From the NCBI GenBank assembly GCA_020726505.1, contig JAHLEZ010000002.1, positions 434,001 to 498,000 of the forward strand: a DNA stretch of 64,000 nt. Direction: 5' to 3'. The stretch's first letter is position 1. Each line of letters begins with the position of its first letter. The translations under genes and the position numbers were made by a program. The DNA is from Leptodontidium sp. MPI-SDFR-AT-0119 (Eukaryota > Ascomycota > Leotiomycetes > Helotiales > Leptodontidiaceae). Positions 46,206-59,122 of the stretch are shown here, one piece after another. The notes under the pieces are model-generated. The model was not told the DNA's origin. It did no database searches and saw nothing but the letters and a program-made list of their open reading frames with translations.

Positions 46206-47675
46206 GTGAGTGAGTGAGTGAGTGGGTGAGGCGGGTAACTGGGCTGGGGCTGGGATTGAGATTGAGATTAAGCATGGGGATTGGGCGTTTTGGGAATGGA
46301 GTTTGTTGACGTGGATGTGAGTGACGGTTTAGCAGGGTTGGGTTTACGCAGGTGTTGGGTGTGATGAAATGGATGGGGAGTATTTAAGCATCTTACGGAC
46401 TTGATCTTGTGGAAAGAAATGTTGTGTGGGCATTTATCGGTCTGTTTTGCTCGGTTTAGGAGCGAGAGAGGATATGCATGTTAGGTTCGAGGTTGGTTCC
46501 ATCACCCCACATGTTCTGCGAAATGGCGGTTGTTCAGTCTGTACTGGTATTTTGTTCTCTATTTGAAGGACTTCTGACGGCCATCTCTGTTTTTGAGTGC
46601 TGCGTATGGATATGGATATGGATATGGATATGGATATGGACATGGCATAGTTTTATTATATTTGAGGGGAATTCTGCTGGGAAAAGCCCATTGCTACTGA
46701 TATCGCTATCTCACTGCTTGGATATGGCATGGGAAAGGATGGAAATTGGGTATGTTTTGGTTTGGGCATTCAGGTTGTTTGTATTAATTGAGATAGGATG
46801 AGAATGCGATAGTGATACCATTGTCTTTTTCTCTTGCCTTTTGGCTCATATGTCAATGTCGATCGATCTTTTGCAAGTAGAAAGAAAAAAGAGTGGTTGT
46901 GGTGCAGGAAGGACTGGTTGTGATGTCACTGATTTGTGGTTATATTTATTCGATTGCCTCTATCTGCTGATATTTGAACTTTGCAAGGCAACGTAGATTT
47001 TGTTGATGTCTTTGAGATTTAAGTGGTTTCCAGCGTCCTGAATGTCAAAACATCTCACTACTTCGTGAAGTTCTCAATGACAGAGAGAGAAAAAAATCTA
47101 TATATTTCGGACGTTTCGAGAGAGAAATGCTTCAAAACGACACACATGTGGGAGTTTTATTGCAAGTATAATGTAGATTTACATCTTTCAACAGATCTTT
47201 ACATCCAGTTGATTCAATAATCGCGAAATCACTCCCGAGACCCCTCTTCAATGTATGAACTATGCAATCATAAAACGAACCAAACCACCCTAGAGGGCAC
47301 ATACAAAATCAGATGTAACCTGTGACCGTAATTGCCTGTATAACCGCAATCATGTGTACCGAGACCCTGCACTGTAACCCCAGAAATGACCTGCCCTGGC
47401 CTAACCTAGCCCAACCCAGATATAGAAAACATTGGTGATGAAGTGATTCGCCGATCACACATCTAGTTGACTCTAACAAAAACACGCTACCTGCATATAA
47501 GGAATGGAATCGGCCGGGTATCGTAGAAGGTGGTGGAGAGACATGGCGAGCTGGCAGCCTTTACTTCGTAGATGTTGAAGAGGAGTGACGAGAGAATCTA
47601 CAAGGTAATAATGTTAGCTTATGCTTGTTACAAACTCTGCAAACCAAAGCGGAGCCAAGGTATAGAATGGGAAGC
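46206..47675. other. Intergenic between the TF and a small membrane-protein gene
   Basis: Starts with a short GTGA repeat just after the TF stop (46205-46228), includes the TATGGA hexamer repeat, then AT-rich DNA. No gene is supported. Confidence 0.5.
46605..46640. repeat. (TATGGA)6 microsatellite
   Basis: Six perfect 6-bp units in the 3' flank of the transcription factor gene. Confidence 0.9.
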
Positions 47676-48094
47676 TTACGGTTTCCTCGACTCGACCTGG
47701 TTAATTGGCGCATCCTTATTCCATAGCTTGCTCTTGTACTCGGGCCATGTACTCAAATTCCACGCCTTCACCATGAAGCTCTGTGTTTTGTCGACATAAT
47801 GCTCATTGCTTCGTTCTTTTACGCCGACTTTCACGCCGTCTTTGGTGATCACTACGTTCTTCTTCTCCATCTTCTCGTTGGTGGCGGTTTGTACATTGCA
47901 TACTACCAGGTAGACATGGTATCCCACGAAAGCAAATCCGCCGAGGACGACGAATAGAATAAAAAGAGGGAGTAGCTTGCTATATAATGTGTCAGCTGTA
48001 GCTTCCAACAATAGCAGTAGGGCAGGAAGGACTACCTGAGAGCTGATTTAGGAGGGGAAGGAGGTTTGGGAATTGAAGAGCGTCCCCAGGCCAT
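47676..48094 (-). CDS. Small single-TM protein, 120 aa, unrecognised
   Basis: Two exons, 48094-48036 and 47979-47676, give 120 residues. A Pro/Ser-rich N terminus (MAWGRSSIPKPPSPPKS) is followed by one strongly hydrophobic segment (LLPLFILFVVLGGFAFVGYH, about 22-41). The remaining two-thirds is hydrophilic, with a KKNVVITKDGVKVGVKER strand-like block and a C terminus WNLSTWPEYKSKLW. I recognise no named family. The split gene structure, the clean TM segment and the well-formed C-terminal domain argue that it is real. It could be an ER or mitochondrial membrane protein. It is transcribed away from SEC24. Confidence 0.65.
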
Positions 48095-48750
48095 ATTTGC
48101 GATAGCGACTGTGCGAAAAGAACTGGAGTTGTGGTATGTTTCCTGAAGATGTATCTCTTCTCTGAAAAAGACAGTATGTTGATAGAGTTTTCTGCGGATC
48201 CTGTGGAGGTGGAGGTTGAGTTTCACAAAGATTTGAGGATCTCACTTTCGCGGCAGTCATCCCATGTGAAGGCGGGCGGAGCCACTGCGGCTGAGATGTC
48301 TGTTCGGGCCGGACTTTAGCCTCTCCACGTGACTGAATCGAGCTGGGAGCAGCCAGATTTCCAGCCAGCCAACGTGGGGATCTTGGAGGCAATCTGCAAG
48401 GCCAGGATCGACTTCCCTCCACCACTGCCTTCACCACCTACCACTCACACTCACATATCTCACCTCCCCGTGTCATGAATCAACAGCTCGACAATCTTGA
48501 GTTCTCTACAGATAGCTGAAGCTCTGATCCCCGCAATTGCCTGCCTGGAGATCCCGCAACGTGTTCCCTGGACTAAGCTTGAGACCACTGTTCATTTAAG
48601 CTTGGGCGAGACGATACGACACGATATACATCTCGAACTGCACTCCTTCGCAGTCAACAAACAATTTTGGACAGCAGATACTCGAGAGCACGTTGCGCAT
48701 CACTGCAGCTGAAGATCAGTTACCCGCATCGAGTCCAGCTTTAAGCAAGC
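48095..48750. promoter_or_regulatory. Divergent region between the small TM gene and SEC24
   Basis: 656 bases between divergent starts, presumably both promoters and leaders. No other gene is supported. Confidence 0.45.
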
Positions 48751-51700
48751 ATGGCGGCGCCACAAGATGGATACCCTCCTCAGGGCTACCCTCCCCAAGA
48801 TCCATACGCCGAGCAAAGCCCTTCTCAACCAGGCTTTGGTGCGCCAGCTACGTCCCCTCCACCTCCTGCCGGACACCCTGAGCATGATGGAGGCAAGAAG
48901 AAGAAGAGAGGATATGCGGCGCAAGCCTATGACTTTGGAGCTGGTGCGAACTCGGCATTGGGAGGCCAGACCCAGGGCGGCGGGCCTGCCTTTCAACCTC
49001 CCCCAGGTCCAGCATACGGCGGATATCAAGCTCAGCCAGAGACTCCAGTATATGGTACCCAACAGTATGGAGCGCCAGTTGGAGGACCTGATCCCGCAGC
49101 AGCAAACCCAGGTTATATCTCCCCCGCACAGTATGGCGGCGGTGTAGGTTATCAGAACCCCGCCGCTGGATATCCAGGACCAGGCGCACCTCAAGCTCCT
49201 GGAGTTGCTGGAATCACCCAAGGAATGGGACAGATGGGGATGGGTGGACAGCCCCCTCTACCAGGGGCTCAGCCAGGACAACCTCAACCACCTGGAGCAG
49301 CTGCCCGACCCGCAGTTCTAAATCAATTGTATCCCACGGACTTGCTTAACCAGCCTTTCAATGTTGCGGAATTGGATCTGCCACCTCCACCGATAATACT
49401 GCCTCCCAATGTACGTTACTTGTTGTATTGCGAAGTGTTGTGCTAATTCTCTGCAGTCGAGTGTCACCCCTTCGCCAGATGCAAATTGTCCTCCTAAATA
49501 TGTTCGATCAACACTTAATGCTGTCCCCACTACACACTCGCTCCTCAAGAAATCGAAGCTTCCATTTGCCCTGGTCATCCAACCATATACCTCTCTCCAC
49601 GACGTAGACGACCCAGTGCCGATTGTCCAAGATCAAGTCATCTCTCGTTGCCGAAGATGTCGATCATACATTAATCCATACGTCACATTCCTGGACCACG
49701 GACACAGGTGGAGATGCAACATGTGCAACCTTACAAACGATGTTCCTCAGGCTTTCGATTGGGATGCAGCAGCCCAGAAGAGTGTTGACCGATGGCAAAG
49801 ACCGGAATTGAACCACGCAGTAGTGGAATTTGTTGCTCCACAAGAGTACATGGTTCGACCTCCGCAACCACTGGTCTACCTTTTCTTGTTCGACGTCAGT
49901 TACGCTTCGGTATCCTGTGGTCTTTTGGCAACCAGTGCCAGAACCATCCTGGACTCCTTGAACAGACTGCCAAATGCCGATAGACGGACTCGTGTTGGGT
50001 TTATGGCCGTTGATTCGAGTTTGCACTACTTCGCAGTTCCAAAAGATTCAGACGAGAATGGCGAGACTCAAATGCTCGTTGTAAGCGATCTCGACGAGCC
50101 ATTCTTGCCAATTCCCCAGGAGCTGCTCGTTCCGCTATCAGAGAGCCGATTGAGTGTCGAGAAATTCCTCACTACTCTCCCAGCAATGTTCCAGTCGAAC
50201 CAGAACAATGGATCTTGTATGGGATCTGCGCTGAGGGCTGGTCACAAGCTCATATCTCCTCTTGGTGGCAAGATTGTTGTTATCACGGCATCCCTACCAA
50301 ATGTTGGATATGGCAAGCTCGAGATGCGGGAGGACAAGAAATTGCTTGGGACCCTCGAAAGAAAGCGCTCTCTTGCAAACTGGCAACAGCTTCTACAAGA
50401 GTTTTGCTGTTGAGTGCTCAAAGAACCAAGTCTCAATCGATATGTTCCTTTTCTCGTCTCAATATCAAGACGTAGCATCTCTGAGCAATCTCCCAAGATA
50501 CACTGGTGGACAAACGTATTTCTACCCCGGATGGAATGCTGGAAGAAGCGAGGATGCAATCAAATTCGCTACTGAGTTTAGCGATTACCTGTCAGCAGAA
50601 ATCGGACTCGAGGCTGTGCTACGTGTCCGTGCTACGACTGGTCTTCGCATGAGCACCTTTTACGGCAACTTTTTCAACCGCAGTTCGGATCTCTGTGCTT
50701 TCCCTGCTTTCCCTCGGGACCAGAGCTACGTTGTGGAGGTTGCAATCGATGAGAGCTTGACGAAGAACTTCGTCTGCATGCAAACTGCTGTTCTCCATAC
50801 TACGAGCAATGGAGAACGACGAATCCGAGTTATGACCCTCTCATTACCTACTACAACCAATCTTGCGGATGTTTACGCATCAGCTGATCAGTGCGCCATC
50901 ACCACTTTCTTCAGTCACAAGGCCGTTGAACGAGCTCTGAGCAGTGGTCTCGAACCAGCACGCGAAGCGCTTCAATCGAAGCTTATTGAGCTTCTCCAAA
51001 CGTTCAAAAAAGAACTCGCCGGAGGAAACTCTGGCGGTGGCGGACTTCAGTTCCCTGCCAATCTTCGCGGTTTGCCTGTTTTGTTCCTCGGGCTTATCAA
51101 AAATGTTGGCCTCCGGAAATCAGCCCAGATACCCTCTGATCTTCGGTCTGCCGCTCTGTGCCAGTTGTCGACTCTGCCCCTCCCTCTGTTGATGCAATAT
51201 ATCTACCCCCGCCTCTACTCATTACACGACATGCCTGATAATGCTGGTGTTCCGGATCCCGAAACCTCCCAGATCGTCCTCCCCCCACCTCTTAACCTTT
51301 CCTCGGAACGCTTGGCGCCATATGGCCTTTACTTGATCGACGATGGGCAAACTCAATTCCTCTGGGTGGGCCGAGACGCAGTACCGCAACTCCTAGCCGA
51401 TGTGTTCGATGTTGGGGACAGGACCAAGCTCAAAGTCGGCAAGAGCACCCTTCCAGAACTCGACAACGACTTCAACGAGCGTGTCCGAGCCGTTATCATG
51501 AAGAGTCGGGATTACCGAGCTCGGGGTGTCGGCAGCATCATCGTACCGCATCTCTATGTCATCCGCGAGGATGGTGACCCAAGCTTGAAGCTGTGGGCGC
51601 AGACGCTGTTGGTGGAGGATCGAGCGGACCAGGGAATGAGCTTCCAGCAGTGGATGGGGACCTTGAGAGAGAAGGTGAGCTAGATTTAAACCCTTGTTGG

Positions 51701-51763
51701 AGATCTGAATCTTGGAGTCATGGCCTTAAGCTGACGCGATTTGATTGATAGGTCGTTCAATGA
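48751..51763 (+). CDS. SEC24: COPII coat subunit Sec24, with a one-base frameshift
   Basis: Sec24 is the cargo adaptor of the COPII coat at ER exit sites. Exon 1 (48751-49410) encodes a Gly/Pro/Gln/Tyr-rich disordered region. Exon 2 (49457-51674) carries the zinc finger (CRRCRS...WRCNMC), the trunk with YLFLFDVSY, the beta barrel, the helical part ([12 protein letters not shown]) and the gelsolin-like domain ([10 protein letters not shown]). A surplus C in the CCC at 50352-50354 breaks the frame between KKLLG and [16 protein letters not shown]. With it discounted, all phases agree and the protein has 962 residues. A last micro-exon at 51752-51763, behind an intron with a GCTGAC branch point, supplies the usual VVQ ending in place of an immediate stop. 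Since Sec24 is essential in yeast, a sequencing or assembly error is the likely cause. Confidence 0.92.
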
Positions 51764-54048
51764 TTGCGTTTCTGGTGAAGTGAATTGGAGTGGAGTGAGG
51801 CGGGACTGGAAGGTGTGCGGTGAGATGATCGAGAGTTATTGTAGCACTATAGAAAGAAAGCAAAAAACATCTTACTTAGTGAAGCGTAATTCATAAATAT
51901 TTTCTTTTTCCTCGCGACCTTGAATTATGATTACATCAGCATTCTCATTCCGGTGCTTCCACTGTCGACTAACTTTATTTTATTATTCAACAGCCGTGAG
52001 GGACTAATAGAGACGTCTGACATTCTAGACGACAACTTTATTCCCCCAATACCGTACTCCCGAGAAAAGTTAACAAACGAGCTTTAAACCTTATAAGTAT
52101 TAATAGCTCACTCGTCTAGAGTGCGATTTTGTAGAGCAATCAATGTAGGAGAGCAGAGTAGAGTATATCCTCATAAAAATCTACCCCTCGAACCCCCAGG
52201 ACAAAGTAATGTTTTCTCAAGTCAAGATCCTACCTAGCATAGACTCTAGAGATCATAGCCACAATCGTCCAACGGCGACGGAGCCGCAGATCAGAAAACT
52301 CCCTACCGACTTACTCCCTTTACTCGGTGGGTCTACGAATTGGGCTATCTATCCATTTATTAAAAGGGAAAGGAAGGAGATTTTGTTGATCTGATTAATT
52401 GTATAATTTTGTACTGAAAGAGATTTGATTCATTTACAAAAGTATCGATTGGTTGGTTGTGTAAGCGGAGTAGACATATACCTTGAGTATTCATTCGGCT
52501 TATTAGAAGAATTGCCGCAACTATGGTCTGGAATCAAACGCACATTACATGATTTTCATCCCATAAAAATCAGATCAGATCACATCACATCACATCACAA
52601 CTTAGTCAAGTCCGGCAGCCAGTCGGATCCTTACAGTAGATACTTGACCAAGCAGATAAACTGGACCGGAATCAACGAGAACCGGGAAGGAAAGCCTGGC
52701 AGCGAAGGGACGGGTTTCATGCAAGGAAGTAAAGGGATCAGATGAAGAAAAAAAAGGAGCAGACGAAGGAAGAAAATATCCAAACTGGCCTGCCTGGCTT
52801 TGGGATCATAACCACAGCGAAGCGAGGCAAAGCGAGGCCAAGCACATCACACATCACATCACATCACAGCACAACCGACCGGATCGGATCGGTCCAGGCG
52901 AAGAAGCGAGAAGCCATCGTTTGGGAGGTGTTTGACGATTGTTTTTGGGACGAAGAAGGAGGATCCTGGCAGGGTGTGAGTGCTTAGTGCGTGCGGTAGG
53001 GTAGGTTCAGGGGGGGTTGGAGAGAAAGGTAACGGTTGAGGATGAACCCCTGGGAGTGGAGGCTATATCAGCTTATTATATAGCTCGTGAGGGAGCGGTG
53101 GACGGAGATCATTAATTTATTTTCGGAGAGTTAGTTGAGTTTGATCTGCTTGAGCTTGTTGTTCCTCTTCCTCTTCCTTTCGGACGGTTGTTCTTTTATA
53201 AAATGCGAGTGAAGTGTGTAAGTGGTCAGTTGGTTGGCTAAGTGTTTGTTGGTTTCTACCTTTCTGCTCGGTAAAGAAAGATATGAGATACTTTGCCTTG
53301 GATGGACTGCAGAGTAGGAGTGTATGAAAATACACTTCGACTAGAAGCCAGACAGGCACATGTACTAAAGTACTGTGCACTACTCGTAATTGGCTGGCCT
53401 TGCAATGTAGTCTTCTAAATCCAACAAAGTCTGTGATCACATCTCTCCCATCACATCGCTGTGGCCAGTCATGAAACGCCGCCGTCGATGGCTGCAGCCG
53501 TGAAACAGGCGCCTTGAGTGAGTGACAGCAGAAGCTATTCCGGAAGGCTAGTGGTGTGGTTAGAGGTTGGTTGGTGGTGGTGGTGTTGGTGGCGGCGTGG
53601 TGATGTTGATGCTGGGCTGGGTTAGACTGGTGTGATACCAACCGGCGCTTAGAGGAGGCCAAACAAAGCGTCCAGCGGGACCCCTCGCTAACGGCGCTCG
53701 CCCCTCCTGCCTATGCCCGCCCCTGATACGCTGATTCGGCATCGCTGTCAAGCCATTCAGCCCCCAAGAAGCAGCCTGGCCAGTCACCGTCCGCTGCCCA
53801 CCCTCCGTCGAGCACGGCGAAAGGGACGAGACGAGACAAGGGAAGCAAGCCGAAGTGATCGATCCTGAAGAGTGGGCGAAGTGGGTGTGGATGTGGATGT
53901 GGATGTGGTTGCCCTGGGCTGGGTTGGGTGGGTGTGGTGCAGGAGAGAAAAGAAGAGGGAGGGAGGGAAGGGGATGGGAGGGCAGGCCCGCAAGCGCAAC
54001 GACCCCTCCTCATGCTCAATGCTCATGCCCATGCCAATGCCCGCCCAC

Positions 54049-54072
54049 ACTGACTGACTGACTGACTGACTA
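54049..54072. repeat. (CTGA)6 microsatellite
   Basis: Six CTGA units in the upstream region of the MAP kinase gene. Confidence 0.85.
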
Positions 54073-54163
54073 GACTCCAACCAGCGACTCAGAGTTACAC
54101 TGTGCCCACTCACTACGGAGGCATTATCCACTATCCATCGCAAAGGAGACCGACCAGGCCCAG

Positions 54164-54190
54164 CCAGTCCAGTCCAGTCCAGTCCAGTCC
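54164..54190. repeat. CAGTC pentamer repeat
   Basis: About five perfect copies of CAGTC in tandem, about 1.15 kb before the MAP kinase ATG. Confidence 0.85.
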
Positions 54191-55341
54191 GTAAAGCAAC
54201 GTCGTGACCTTGTCGGACCTCTGTGCGCAGAGCTGCTTCTGCAACCGACCTCATCTCCAACTCTCCAACCTTCAACACCAACCCGCCATCCCCTCGACTG
54301 ACTTTTGCCCTTGACATCTGCCCATCCGCCACTTCCTCATACCCGTTTGCCACTTCTCTTCGACCTGCAGCCGGCATTGATTCATCTTCCCTCCCTCACT
54401 CACGCACGCACACACATCGTACCGAACGGCTTTTGGGCAACCCTTGTAGCGGGGCAGGGCAGCACCGGCTGAACGTCAGGCTGGAACAGCGCAGAGTTGG
54501 ACATTACAGGTACGGACTGCACCCTTCGAACACAGCAGACGCGAGGCATTCCGAGATCTGCTGTACATAGAGTCTGCAGAGGCGATCGAGACTTTCTGGA
54601 AGCTTTGGTCTGTTGGTGTCAGAGAGAGACAAAGCGGACGCAGACGGGGCACCGCAACAAAGAGACGAGAGGGGCAGAGGACCACTTGCTGATTTCCATT
54701 GATGTTCTAGAAGTGCTTCAAAGAACCCTTGGCGCACAACGAAAACACCTCCTGAACACCCAGTGCTGATTTGGAAAAGCTGCGACATTTGCATATTTCC
54801 TGGCAGGGCCGAGCGCATATTCATTCGATTATCACCAGCAGTAAGGTTATCCAGAGACGACGAGTTGTTGAGCAAAGGACTGCACTTCACTTCACTGCAC
54901 TGTACGTACCCGAACCGGCAACCACGATCACACCTCGAGAAATTGCGTTGTCAAGTCCAGGCGAAGGTCGGGAGAAAATAAAATTACTGTGCTTATTGAG
55001 TCAGAGTGAATCAGCAGATACAAAGGAAACGAAAGTGAAGAGCTGGCCAGGCACAATTTAAGCGGACTTCACGTCACGTCCTGATTCAAAAGTCAACACT
55101 CCGAGACTTCTATTCACAAACGTTCTTTGACCACCACCACAAGGTCGCCCACAACCAACAAAGGAGCCCTTCACCTCTCCACCTCCTCGAACCTGCAGAG
55201 TACCTAGGTAGCAATACAACCACACACTTGGTCAACCTTTTCCAACAAACACGCTCCTTTCGTCTGCAAATTCCCGTTGCAAACGAATCGAAGCCAGCAA
55301 GAACAACTTTTTGCTTGCTCGAGTAGCTCTCCGCCCACAAG

Positions 55342-56700
<1,359 letters not shown>

Positions 56701-58037
56701 GCTATTCAAACGCATCCCTCCCGTGTTTCCGTTCCGACTAGCTCACCCTGTCATAAATCATGCTTCGCATCCTCGTTCTCGCTATTTCTCTCAACACTCG
56801 CATTTGAAAACTGACGGCATATGTTCACCTCGATCCCGAAGATGCGGGAATCGCCTTGATTTCTTTGGCTGACCGACGACCTTATACACTACGATACACT
56901 CCTCTCCCATTATTGTCTGTTTTGGCGAAACCGAGGAAAGAAAACCAGGTAGCTCGGGCAATTATTTGAATGGAATGAATGGACGGAAAGCAAGATTGGC
57001 AGGCATCACAGACTTATTTCGGCAATGTGGGAAGGAAAGAAAGGAAGAAACCTCTTTGTGTATTCAGCGCTTGCTTGCTTCTGTTCCCTTCTGTGTCCTA
57101 GAGGTTTGGGCGGAGGAGCAAGGGTTCCCGGAATGATTTATTTTCTCGCTTCTCGCTTCCTTCGTCGTTTTTTCTTCGTTTCTTTTCATTATTGCATATG
57201 TAGGTATGGATTCGATTGATCGATCTGATAGGATGGAAATGGACCTCTTTGAAGAAAGCTAGAGGCAAGCGAATGTTAGGATGGAATTTGGTCTGGTCTG
57301 GTCTGGTTCGATCTGGTTTCTGCTCGAGCATAAGGCTGGAATGGATCGGAAGGATGGCATTCGGCGATTGATCGGACGAGACAAAGATGGGAAATTTGGG
57401 TGGTGCTAGCTTTTTTCCTTGCGAAGACCATACGAACGAACCAACGAACGAGCTGCTGCAGTCCAATCGATTATGAAGGCATGAAAAAAAAAAGATTAAT
57501 ATTTGCGTGTGCGACTTCACTTACCCTTATCGTTTGTGGTTCTGGTTCTGGTTTGCTATCTCTTGCTTTTCCCCCGCTTTTCTTGACTTTTGCCCGCGTG
57601 TGTTTTATGAGTGGCAGTTTGATGAATGAATGGGCCGGATGGCGTTGGTTTGTTGAATTGAATTGAATTACTTACTTCCTTGGATATTTGGATGTCTCGA
57701 ATTGGGAGGGAAGAAGTGGAAGGTTCCTTATATGTTTGGAGCGAAGTGCTTTTACCATAAAAACTTATAGATAGCAATGTTTCTTCGATTTCGTCTATTC
57801 TTCTTTTCTTAGGCTTGAATTTTGAGTAAATTGGTGATGTGGATAGATGGATCTCTCTTGATTAATCTTGTTTGTGATTTTTGAATATGTGCATAATACT
57901 TGTGATATGCTAAATAGTGATAGATCAGCTCTTGGTATTTTCGAATGTCAAAATGGGTATCTAACTAAACTCCCAAACGCCCTACGTATACAAACCTCTC
58001 TTTCATCCATTCGTCCAAATTCAAATCCCAACCCAAC
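56701..58037. other. Intergenic between the MAP kinase and RMI1
   Basis: 3' flanks of two convergent genes. Short tandem TCTGG copies lie near 57292-57312. No gene is supported. Confidence 0.5.
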
Positions 58038-58838
58038 TTACTCCCCTTCCCCATCACCCCTCTCCTCAACCTCCCTCCTCAATCTACTCTCCCTCCCAGC
58101 CCTCCACGCCTTATCCTCACTATCAATCTTCCCCCCAAAAACAACCACATTCCCAGGCTCAAGCAACACCATCCCCCTCGCGACCTTCGTCCCCCTCCTC
58201 AATAACAACTTACACCCAATCCCCATCACAGGCGGCAATCCCACCTTCTCCACCTTCCGAACCTCAAACCCCCAGATCACGACCCCCTTCCAATCCTGCA
58301 GCAGGAGCTTGAAGGGACCTCTTGAGGACTTATCTCCCGTCTGATTTCCATTTCCGTTTCCCTGGTTTTGATTATGATTCTGGCCAGGGAGGGATTGCGT
58401 CCCAGCTACACCCGGTTCCTCCTCATCTAAAGGCACAACTCGAATGACTTCGCGACCTTTCATCGTCTCCCCTTTCCTCTCCGCCTCCAACCCCTCGATT
58501 TGTTCCCACTTGCTCCTACCCAGATCCTGTATATCCACCACCTGGACGAAGACATCTTCGCCCAGTAAGCGCTCTTTAACGCGCACGTCTGAGATATTGC
58601 CTGGGAAGGCTGGAGTTGAGGGGATGAGGATCGAGGGAGCGGACGGGGAGGAGGTTATTGAGGCGGAGAGGAGACGGTGTTTGGCTGTTGCGGTTAGGAC
58701 TGCGAGGGGGGGTGTGCGGGTTGGGTTTGAGGTTGGTGGGGTGAGTATTGGTTGCAGGAAGGTGCTGGTTGGTGTTGGGAGGGAGAGGGCTGTTAGGGAG
58801 GTTATTAGGTGGGTTAGAGTTGGTTGTTGGGCTGCCAT
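58038..58838 (-). CDS. RMI1: RecQ-mediated genome instability protein 1 (RMI1)
   Basis: One exon of 266 residues. The C-terminal half forms the RMI1 OB-fold: GPFKLLLQDWKGVVIWGFEV, then a VGLPPVMGIGCKLLLRRGTK strand pair and MVLLEPGNVVVFGGKI. Upstream is the linker with DVFVQVVDIQDLGRSKWEQIE. Rmi1 stabilises the Sgs1-Top3 complex that dissolves double Holliday junctions in the nucleus. The Met at 58838 is preferred; a longer in-frame start at 58901 adds 21 residues with no recognisable feature. A Gln/Asn/Gly-rich loop (NQNQGNGNGNQTG) interrupts the fold. It is divergent from VPS51, 284 bases apart. Confidence 0.83.
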   Translation of the reverse strand: MAAQQPTLTHLITSLTALSLPTPTSTFLQPILTPPTSNPTRTPPLAVLTATAKHRLLSASITSSPSAPSILIPSTPAFPGNISDVRVKERLLGEDVFVQVVDIQDLGRSKWEQIEGLEAERKGETMKGREVIRVVPLDEEEPGVAGTQSLPGQNHNQNQGNGNGNQTGDKSSRGPFKLLLQDWKGVVIWGFEVRKVEKVGLPPVMGIGCKLLLRRGTKVARGMVLLEPGNVVVFGGKIDSEDKAWRAGRESRLRREVEERGDGEGE

Positions 58839-59122
58839 TGGGTTGGGTTGGATGTGGTTTGTAATGTATTGCGTGCGTGGTGTTGTAGAAAGTGGATTCA
58901 TAAGAAGAGGACGAGGTGGGCGATGTCAAAAGCGCAGCCTCGCTTCAACTCTCAGCCTCGCGTCACCCAGGAGCTTGGGCTACTTCACTCCCTCCCTTGA
59001 CCTTCCTTCAAATATATACAGCATTCAATTGACAACACCCAACCCAACCTAATGCATACATTAATCCTCGTCCGGACCAAAGTTATCTAAACCAACCCCA
59101 AACTCTCACGGAGTCCTACAAA
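58839..59122. promoter_or_regulatory. Short divergent promoter (RMI1 / VPS51)
   Basis: Only 284 bases separate the divergent starts, so the promoters must overlap. No specific site is recognised. Confidence 0.55.

Larger units (their letters stand above)
51764..55341. other. 3.6-kb region upstream of the MAP kinase gene with several short tandem repeats
   Basis: No supported gene. It holds CACAT-type repeats (52571-52599 and 52843-52868), a GGATGT run near 53885-53910, (CTGA)6 at 54049-54072 and a CAGTC repeat at 54164-54190. Open frames at 53117-54377 are built on these low-complexity stretches. The right part, rich in CT and ending just before the ATG, is probably a long 5' leader and promoter. 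Confidence 0.5.

Noticed and set aside
50262..51683. A second, separate gene in the 3' half of SEC24
   Set aside because: Its sequence continues the Sec24 trunk without a gap once a single C is discounted, so it is the same gene.
53117..54377. Several long minus-strand frames upstream of the MAP kinase gene
   Set aside because: They are made of His/Thr/Pro or Ser runs from tandem repeats, and overlap each other without domains or splice logic.
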